A stretch of DNA of 64,000 nucleotides from assembly GCF_000091045.1 (NCBI RefSeq), contig NC_006682.1, positions 641,001 through 705,000 on the forward strand, read 5' to 3'. The position numbers and the translations under genes are program-made. The stretch comes from Cryptococcus deneoformans JEC21 (taxonomy: Eukaryota > Basidiomycota > Tremellomycetes > Tremellales > Cryptococcaceae). Of the stretch, positions 56,762 to 64,000 are shown piece by piece. The notes below the pieces were generated by a model that saw only the letters and a list, made by a program, of their open reading frames with translations, was not told the DNA's origin and did no database searches. Numbering within the stretch: the stretch's first letter is position 1; each line of letters opens with the position of its first letter.

Positions 56762-59700
56762 CTATAGCGCAGCTGCTCTCAGCACATTCTGAGCAATCTC
56801 CAAGCTTTTCTTCACAACTACCCTTTCCCTTTCTCCCGTAACTTCCTCTTCCCACTTCTTTCCATCCTTCATTTCCCTGTCCAACATCCACAGCCAACCA
56901 CCAGCAAGCTCAGTGTTACTGAGCACCTGTTCAAATCTCTCTTGAATAACTTCATCATCAAAGTTGCGAGCAAGATCATAAGATTTAGGAAGCGTAAAGA
57001 TGGGAGACACGGTCTGGAGCGCTATGACAAGATGTACCAGGACGGTGATAAGGAATTTAATGAGCGGTTTGGAAAGGGATGTGAAATCAACCGCCTGCTC
57101 CGCCTGTCAGCATATTTGAAGAGCAGTGATAGATGAAATGAGCTCACCTTGAAAACAGTCAAACTCAGTCCTCCTCGGGCCACAACATACCCCACAGCCC
57201 TCGCCACATTTCCAAGTTTCTCTTTGCTAACCTTTGATCCATTCTCCAGCTCACGCATAAAGTCCCACAGAGCGTATTGAAACGTGAAGCGGTGATCGTA
57301 AGAGTTTGCACAGAGATGACTGAGGATAAGAGTATAGTATGGGTTATACGTTGCTTCCTGCGAATTACATGCAAGTAAGCAAAAGGCCAGGCTGATAGAG
57401 AGCATGCACGTACGAGACCACAACAGTGGAGAGCCACCCTCACAAATTCTCGCTGCTGGACATCGCTCAGTTTGAACATACTCAACCTATCACAGGCGTG
57501 CACATAGTCCTAACGCCATGTCAATATTTCCTTCTACACGCCATGAATCACGTCATCACTCACTTCGCTGGTCATCAGCACCACGAACACTCCTCTTCTG
57601 ACGTCCGTGTTCATCCCTTGTTTTCTCGCCAACTCTAGCAATGCCGCCTCGCTATCCTTCTCTTCCTTTTTCTTTCCGGTTTTCTCCGTCTTTCCTGACG
57701 ACTTGGCTTGTTCACGTTGTTGTTCCAGCTCCACAAGAGGGTTGCCAGACCAGCCCGCACCGACAAGCCACCATTTACCCTTTTTATCAGCTGACAGCAG
57801 GTCAGAGTAGGAGACTCGGAGGGGCTCGTATGCAAGTACTATAGATGGGTATATTAGCACTTCTTCTGCCGTGGATATGGTGCAAGATGAACTGACATCT
57901 TCGTTTACGGCCTAATCCGGATAAGAACTTCTTCATCCGTTGAGCAGCATCGTTCCCTGCTTCGGAAGTAGCAGAGGACTTGACCTTGCCATTTTTTACG
58001 TTGGTTAGGGTTTCCACCATGAAACGAGCACGAGCTCTGTCATAATCCAGACTGATCAGCCCCCTATTATGACGGAAGAGAAGAAGATTGTACTCACGTC
58101 ATAGTCTTCTCCTTGCCCTTGGTCTTCTCCTGTACAAGATTGACAATGTCCTTCAAACTCGCAGGGTCATCTGTTCTCAGCTGAGCTCCCGAACCTATGA
58201 CACCCATACATCAGCAAACAATTCATTTCCGACATAGGTGTTTGGCATTACTTACACCTCAGAATCTTCAGCAACCCTTCTACTTCCCTCTCTCCCATAA
58301 CTTCTCGGTCTTTCTCTTCGCCCTCTAAGAAGCCTCTGATCAGATCGTAGATCAATCGAGATCCGACAACTTGGGCGTTGTACAGCTCTGCAATGAGAGT
58401 GAGCAAATTGAGAGACTCTTTGCCTGCGTCAGGGGTCTGGTAAATCGTGGTCTGGATAGTTGTCGATTGTTGACTTTCAACGCTCAATGACGAGGGGCTC
58501 TGGAGACCGCTGTATTTTGTAATCAAGGTGTGAATGAAGTGAGCTCCAAACTCCATACCGATCACTCGATGAAGAGCCCCGACCAAAGTGGCGTAGAGGA
58601 CGACAAAGGAATCTAGAAGGTTGGCTTTATTGGAGATCATTTGAATGATGAGGTCGGTAAGAGCGGTGGTGACATCTGCGATCATTTTACCATCAATTAT
58701 GTTGTCTGACATAGATTGAGAGATGACGTACCGTTTCTACTGTGATTTCTATATAGCGTTTCAAGCTCGGCTAATATGGACTCAATATTTTGCTCACTCA
58801 GCCTGTGAAACAAAAGTAAGCTGATTTGCTCCCTCAAGTTATATCGAGGCATACCTATTGAGCAGACCCTGCGCCTTTCTCTCAAGTCGTATTTTTTCCT
58901 CTGCCTTTTCCTTGTTCCCTTTCGATTTTTCCTCTAATTGAGCGGCTCGAAGGTGTGGAGGGATGTACTTGGTAGGTGCCGGAGTGTCCGTTGAGGATGA
59001 AGGAGTGGGATCTGAAGGTACTGATGGTTCTGCGTCGTCGTGTCCGGCCTGATGCTTTTCTTGGGCCGAGGATTCATCCTCTTCCTTCTCCTGGTCGTCT
59101 TGATCGCTGAATCCCATAAACTCTTCTTCTTCGTCCTCGTCAAGCTACATTTATACGTAGGTGAGCACATCGTTTGGGAATTCATGTCTGCAATGTCCAA
59201 CTCACGTCAATCTCGTTGTCTTCACCACCGTCTTCGTCTTGGTCTTCCTCCGATTCTTCTTCTTCCCCATCATCTTCGTTTTCCTCTCCAAAGTCAGATA
59301 TTCCTTCATCATCTTCATCATCCAAAATCTGCTTGTTCACTCCTTTCCCACCATGCTCAAAAGCTTCGGCAAAGTTTAACAAATCTAGCAACCACAATTA
59401 GCTTTTACAATCTGTCAAAGGAATAAACGACTACGCTCACCATCGAGACCATCATCAAGATCATCCTCATCCTTAGACTTCCCCTTCTCTTTCCTCAGCA
59501 TATACTCCAACCATTCAATCTCTCTGTCCTCCACATCCCCACCCACACTCTCCTCGGGAAGTGTCAACTCTGGAAGCTTCTTCTTCTTCTCCTTTTTTTC
59601 CGAATTGGACTTCTCCGAACTCGACACAGATTTGGGTTTGGAGGTCTTTGATTTTTTAAAAGGCGGCTGTTCAGACTCATCTTTTTCCTCCTCCTCATGA

Positions 59701-60030
59701 TCGCTTGGTGGTGATCGTCTTCTTGTCTTTTGAGTTTGCGCAGGTCCTTTACGGTCATCTCGAGTGGCTTTTCGTTTTTCTTTCCTGGTCACATCTTTCT
59801 TTCCCCCGGATCCTTTATAGTACCCAAGTATCAGTCTTCATGTAGTCACATTTATCCTCCCACCCCAAAAAATAGAACGAATTCTCACCATACTTGGCAT
59901 CAACTTGCTCAAGAAGAGATGACGGCAATTGAGGTCCTCCATATCCTCCTCTCCCTCCCCTCCCACCTCTTCCCCCCCGAAATCCACCACGTCCTCTTCC
60001 AGAGCTTCCGCGTCCTCCAAATGGGGCCAT
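56762..60030 (-). CDS. SGD1: Sgd1/NOM1 nucleolar MIF4G-MA3 protein
   Basis: Nucleolar protein needed for 40S ribosome biogenesis; NOM1 in animals. It starts at 60030 with an RGG-rich N-terminus (MAPFGGRGSSGRGRGGFRGG). A basic, then very acidic linker follows (DEDDEGISDFGEENEDDGEE), leading to PTKYIPPHLRAAQLEEKSKG, the block just before MIF4G in this family. The MIF4G domain spans roughly 57880-58890 (LSEQNIESILAELETLYRNH; GALHRVIGMEFGAHFIHTLI). The C-terminal MA3 domain is in the last exons (VRRGVFVVLMTSEDYVHACD RLSMFKLSDVQQREFVRVAL). The end is KKSLEIAQNVLRAAAL. About 12 introns. It is head-to-head with SGT1. Confidence 0.93.
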
Positions 60031-60328
60031 CGTATACGTGCGTAGAGATGGCTAAACGAGTTGCTGACTAGATCCTCGATCCTCAACACTTGTTCTTTGA
60101 TATTTTTGTTGTTTTCGATTTTGAACTTTTCCCGGTGGCAATGACTGGTGGAGGGGCGGAGATGGTCTTAATCTCCTGGGCATCTGAAACCCCTGACGTC
60201 ACTACTTCCATGTCCTCTTTCCGTCGCTTTCGGACAAGGTGATCTAGCAAGTTCTGTTCATTTTGCAAGGTTTGTATATACCGTACTTTTTTTTGTTCAA
60301 CATTGTGATATTTCAGCCGAGTAAGAAT
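60031..60328. promoter_or_regulatory. Bidirectional promoter, SGD1 and SGT1
   Basis: About 300 bp separates the two divergent start codons. A possible SGT1 5' UTR intron (GTTTGTATAT ... ATATTTCAG, about 60270-60316) lies in it. A minus-strand open frame of 95 codons also covers this interval but has no recognisable similarity. Confidence 0.5.
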
Positions 60329-61276
60329 ATGGTTAAAGACATTCCTATCCCGCGATACGATTTCTACCAAACTCCCAACGAGCTTATCCTTGCTCTGTAC
60401 ATTAAAGGGTACGACAAATTAAAGGACGATGTCAAGGTCGAATTCGGCACAGATTCTGTGAGCTCGTTACGCCTTTCCTCCAAACTGGCCGTACACGATG
60501 CTGATTATGACCAACGAGACGCTAGGTAATCATCAACCTTCCAGCACTTGCGCCGTCCACAGAAGAACAGCGTATAGCCCTCAAACCTCTCGCCTCCACT
60601 CTTTCCCCCGGCAGCAGCACGTACCGCGTCCTCGGAACCAAGATTGAGCTCAAATTGGCAAAAGCTGGAGGAATGACATGGCCTTGTTTGCTGGCTGAGG
60701 AGAGGAAAGGAGCTGCAGTTGTTCCGCAACAACAGGTACCTGAAGCTGAAACATCTAGATCTGCATCTGGATCTGGGTCGGCATCCGGGTTAAAGTCGGA
60801 CGCGGCAACAGGTGATACAGTAGGAGGACAGGAGGAGGAGAAGAAGAAGAAGAAGAAGAATTGGGATAAGATTGTAGACGATGACGAAGAACCAGACCCG
60901 TCTGATCCTGTACGTCGCCTCTACCCCCCCGCACTCCAAACTGATTACTGACTGAACATTCCTTCATTCGCGGGCGCGTCACCATAGAATGCAGGAGGCG
61001 ACGCCGCTTTACAAAAGTTCTTCGCCCAGATTTACGGAAACGCTGATGAAGATACCAAACGGGCGATGATCAAGAGCTTTACAGAGAGTGGGGGGACTAC
61101 GTTGAGTACCGACTGGTCATCTATCGGGAAACGTAAGTCTTTAGTCTGCAGTTTTTTTGTTTTGTTTTTGGATTGGTATGATGAGGAGAGGGCCATGTTC
61201 GTGCTGATGTGTTTCTACGTTTTTAGAAACGACACCGGTGAGACCGCCTGAGGGTGTGGAACCCCGGAAATTTTAG
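60329..61276 (+). CDS. SGT1: Sgt1 cochaperone (CS-SGS, no TPR)
   Basis: Hsp90 cochaperone and SCF/kinetochore assembly factor. It starts at 60329 ([20 protein letters not shown]). The CS domain continues through a 71-nt intron (GTGAGC...GCTAG) into [20 protein letters not shown] and [27 protein letters not shown] Ser/Gly-rich linker and a Lys run lead to the SGS domain: [17 protein letters not shown], then [20 protein letters not shown] and [19 protein letters not shown], ending [11 protein letters not shown]. The TPR domain found at the N-terminus of plant, animal and budding-yeast Sgt1 is absent from this gene: the ATG lies directly before the CS domain and upstream is the SGD1 promoter. 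Otherwise intact. Confidence 0.94.
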
Positions 61277-61883
61277 TAACTCGTAGCGCAGTTGGATAGG
61301 TCTGTTCATGCTGCCTAGTACGGTATGGCATTTTATCAGAAGCAACGCTGTAAATGCGACTTTTTTTTTACTTGGCCCCTTAACCCGCCTGCTACAACCA
61401 AGTCTTCAAATCCATCGGCGGGAACAGCTTCTCATCTGATCCACTCTCCAGTAAACTTTGTCCGACGGTTTGTCTCTATCAACAACTGCCATCACATAAC
61501 ATCCATAACACCTATCAAGGTAATCTTCTCAAGTCTATGTTTTAATTTTCCCAAGATGATATGCAAGACGCCGTATACTAAAGAAATAAGATGAATGAAA
61601 AGAAAAGATGATGATGATAACCTGATAATAGCCTGATCAAGAAGAAACGAGAAGCAAGAAGCACAAAAGTCTATGCCAACAAAAGAATGAAAGAAGATAT
61701 TGATAACAATGAATAAAGAACAAACGAACAAGAGATGAAGAGGGTGAAATGAGTGGCCAAAACCCTTTTCCTTCTCCGTGTCCGACTACCCATTTCCCAT
61801 GACAAGTAATAAAAAAAGACAAGGATGCGCCGCATCGAGACTGTTTCACGCGGGTCCAAAGATCGAATGTCCAGGCCCAACGT
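61277..61883. other. Convergent intergenic region
   Basis: A/G-rich low-complexity segment around 61590-61740 (many GAA/GAT steps). No gene recognised. Confidence 0.5.
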
Positions 61884-63947
61884 CTACATCCTGTCAAGGA
61901 CTTTACTCTTCTTATTCTTCTCTTGGTACTCGACGTAGCCGTACCATCCCTATTTGGTGATCATCAGCGTCTAGGGTAAATTGGGATACAACTGAAAAAG
62001 AAAAAAAAAAAGCATAAAGAGAAAGAAATCGAGACTTACACCGCCGATAAGAGTGAGCAAGATCCCGATCCCGTTTGTAGGCGTGATATGTAGATTGAAC
62101 AGCACGACGGCGAGTGCGATGGTAAGTACTTGCTTACAGCTACATAAATTCATCAGCTCTCAGCCTTTGAAACTTTCCAGCTGTAGTTTGAAACTTTCCA
62201 GCTGTAGTTTGAAACTTTCCAGCTGTAGGACGTACTTTGCAGAAACAGTCATCGTCAAAGCCCCCGCCTTTTTATTCGCGGTGAAACTGACAATGTTCAG
62301 GCCACAGGCAATCACCCCGTTGACCAAGAGCGCGACGGCTTTGGTGGACGTCATCTGGGTTGCGCCATATGCGCGGACACGCTCGAGTTCACCAGTGTAC
62401 CAGCCGTAGATTACGCATTGGATGAATGCGAGGGGGGACATGCGCATGAGGAGGTCGAGGGGGTGCTGTGGGGGTCATTTAGCGGATGCGCGAGGGGTTG
62501 GAAGGGTGGAAGGACGCACGAGTTTGAGCCTCCCGCCAGCACCTGTTTGGATCAGGTTGGTGACGACGGTCTTTAGCGCAGCGAGAAAAGTTCCCAAGAG
62601 GGTGAGGATAAGGCCCCAGGCTGTAAAGTAGTAGTCTCCGTATGTCCTACAAGCGGCAAAAAGACAGTCAGCCACGAGCGAAGATGCGATGGATATACGC
62701 ACGCAAAGCCGACACCAGCAACGACAGGCAGCAGCGAGACGAGCTTCATTATGCTGAAGCGCGTACGCAGGAAGATGGAGGAGATGAAGATGGTGAACAG
62801 CGGGGTGGACGCGCGGACGACCTGGTGGAACGGGACGGTGACGAGCTGGAGACTGATGTTGCTGACTGCGATGTTGATGGTGTACAATACGGAGAAGGCG
62901 CCGAGGATGAGGTTTTCCCTCTGGGCGAGTCGCGCCGGCGTCTACGGCTGCAGTCAGCGGGCGTCTCAAAGCTGCGGGAAAGACGCACAAAGGCCCCCCG
63001 CTCGAGGGCGATGTAGCACCCGGCACATCCGGACAGCGCATGCAGGCCGGTGAGTGTCTGTTCCGGTCAGCACCAGCAGCGGCAATGGGCGGACTCACAT
63101 AGGGGAAGGGGAACGAGACGAGCACAAACTTGTTGAACAGGGTGAGCCCGAGGTTGAACACAAAGTACAGCCCCAGCCAGTACGCCGTGCTCTCTGTGAA
63201 CGGCACCTTAGCGGGGTGCACTGTGGGCGTCGAGCCGTACTGCGCGTCCTTGCCGCTCAGGGGATGGTACATGGCGGCTGCGTACGCGCTGTCGCCCCGC
63301 CAGGCGCTGGCGAGGTGCGGGGGCTCGTACGGGTTCGGCGGCGCGGGCGTGGACGGCGCGGGCTCGGGGGGCGAGGGCCCGCCGGGGGGGCCGTGCTGCG
63401 GGGACACGACCCGGCCGCGCGGCTCGTTCGTCTGCAGGCCGATCGAGGAGGACATGGCGGACGAACTCGTCTTCGGGGCGGGGCGGGCGGTCTGTGCGAT
63501 GGGGAGACGGGGCGAAAGGGCGCGGGCGCGGGGCGCAGCGGGCGTGGGCAGTGATGCGTGGACGGCGCTAGAAGGATGGTGCGAGGGCGGCGCGGGGGGC
63601 ACGTGTGGGGGCGGAGGGCTGGTGCGCACGCGGTCTGCAGAGAAAGAGTGGGAGAACGAGTTCCTATGGACGCCCTCGCGCAGATTCAGGTTTCCGCCGG
63701 AGAAGGGCGCGCTAGGTACTGCAGAGCCAGGCACGCCCGCCGAGCTAGTTTGATGCGACAACAGGGTCCGCTCGTCCTGCGCCCGCTGGCGGCGGTCGTC
63801 CGAATAGGAGCGGAGGAGGGGGGCAGCGCTCGGCGGCGGCGAGTCGTGCAGCGGTGGCGGGAGCGGGTTCGCCGAGTGGAACTGGATCCCCATCCCAGAA
63901 AGCGAGGCTGTCGGCGATGCGGCTGGACGGGGTGGTGAATCTGGCAT
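61884..63947 (-). CDS. TPT/nucleotide-sugar-type transporter (SLC35E-like)
   Basis: Multipass Golgi/ER-type transporter of the triose-phosphate/drug-metabolite superfamily. It starts at 63947 (MPDSPPRPAASPTASLSGMG). A ~240-residue Pro/Ser/Ala-rich cytosolic N-terminus precedes the membrane domain: AYWLGLYFVFNLGLTLFNKF VLVSFPFPY, then LTGLHALSGCAGC, ILGAFSVLYTINIAVSNISL QLVTVPFHQVVRASTPLFTI and RFSIMKLVSLLPVVAGVGFA. Later segments are LILTLLGTFLAALKTVVTN, PLAFIQCVIYGWYTGELER and NGVIACGLNIVSFTANKKAG, ending in VLTIALAVVLFNLHITPTNG and GWYGYVEYQEK. Stop TAG is at 61884-61886. The VPFHQVVRA and ALT...NVKQ-like (ALTMTVSANCKQ) blocks are typical of the family. Substrate not predictable. The 5' half is strikingly GC-rich. 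Confidence 0.9.
62161..62226. repeat. Three-copy 21-bp tandem repeat in an intron
   Basis: Three perfect units of TTTGAAACTTTCCAGCTGTAG (plus strand) within the transporter intron at about 62130-62235. On the coding strand each unit contains CTACAG, an acceptor-like string. Confidence 0.9.
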
Positions 63948-64000
63948 TTTGGTGCGAGACGCGTCGTGCGTTGGCAGACTGGAGGGTATCGTTCTTTTCT
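63948..64000. other. Upstream region of the transporter gene, cut by window edge
   Basis: 53 bp of leader or promoter only. Confidence 0.5.

Noticed and set aside
63054..63753. Long plus-strand Gly/Arg-rich open frames opposite the transporter N-terminus
   Set aside because: Arise from high GC content, which suppresses stop codons; composition is the complement of the Pro/Ser/Ala-rich real protein.
1..64000. CRISPR arrays, operons, bacterial-type origins or attachment sites
   Set aside because: None seen; the sequence is intron-rich eukaryotic chromosomal DNA.

Overview
The window is fungal nuclear DNA, most likely from a tremellomycete yeast of the Cryptococcus/Kwoniella type. Genes are split by many short introns (mostly 45-75 bp, GTNNGT donors, CTRAY branch sites, YAG acceptors), base composition is moderate, spacing is compact, and both tRNA genes carry introns. 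Housekeeping proteins (eL32, PP2A-A, Sgt1, Sgd1/Nom1, Dph2, Ula1, NudC, NDUFA5) are recognisable, but exact species assignment is inference.

Layout. 0-2.6 kb: Hsp110 chaperone. 2.6-11.4 kb: an unstable accessory stretch with a decayed Pro/Gln-rich gene (3.0-4.3 kb), a complete Mutator-like DNA transposon (4893-8364) with ~147-bp terminal inverted repeats and a perfect 9-bp target duplication, and two small lineage-specific genes. 11.8-13.9 kb: PP2A scaffold. 14.3-17.2 kb (-): a secreted/membrane protein with a pepsin-like ectodomain whose catalytic motifs are altered. 18.1-18.8 kb (-): small zinc-ribbon protein. 19.3-21.7 kb: PIF/Harbinger transposon genes. 22.5-23.4 kb: probable pseudogene. 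24.0-25.5 kb: Apd1-like ferredoxin. 25.7-26.8 kb (-): GILT-like thiol reductase. 27.5-29.2 kb: orphan four-helix membrane protein. 29.5-32.1 kb (-): amidase. 32.6-34.9 kb (-): Ula1/APP-BP1. 35.6-36.5 kb (-): His/Gln-rich 'allergen-like' stress protein. 38.2-38.5 kb: tRNA-Tyr and tRNA-Lys 9 bp apart. 39.4-41.4 kb (-): Dph2. 43.6-44.2 kb: eL32. 45.3-48.2 kb (-): Siz/PIAS SUMO ligase. 48.6-49.5 kb: NudC. 49.7-50.4 kb: Ser-rich candidate. 50.8-51.1 kb (-): complex I NDUFA5. 51.8-55.3 kb: FAN1 nuclease. 56.8-60.0 kb (-): Sgd1/Nom1, divergent from Sgt1 (60.3-61.3 kb). 61.9-63.9 kb (-): triose-phosphate/nucleotide-sugar-type transporter with a very GC-rich 5' half.

The genes do not form one pathway, as expected in a eukaryotic chromosome arm. 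Thematic pairs do occur: two CS-domain cochaperones (NudC, Sgt1) plus Hsp110, and two ubiquitin-like modifier enzymes (Ula1 for NEDD8, Siz for SUMO). The most notable items are the apparently intact MULE, the two-ORF Harbinger element, the catalytically altered aspartic-protease-like membrane protein, the tightly linked tRNA pair, and a possible GC-AG intron inside the FAN1 nuclease motif. No clearly new multi-gene system was found.
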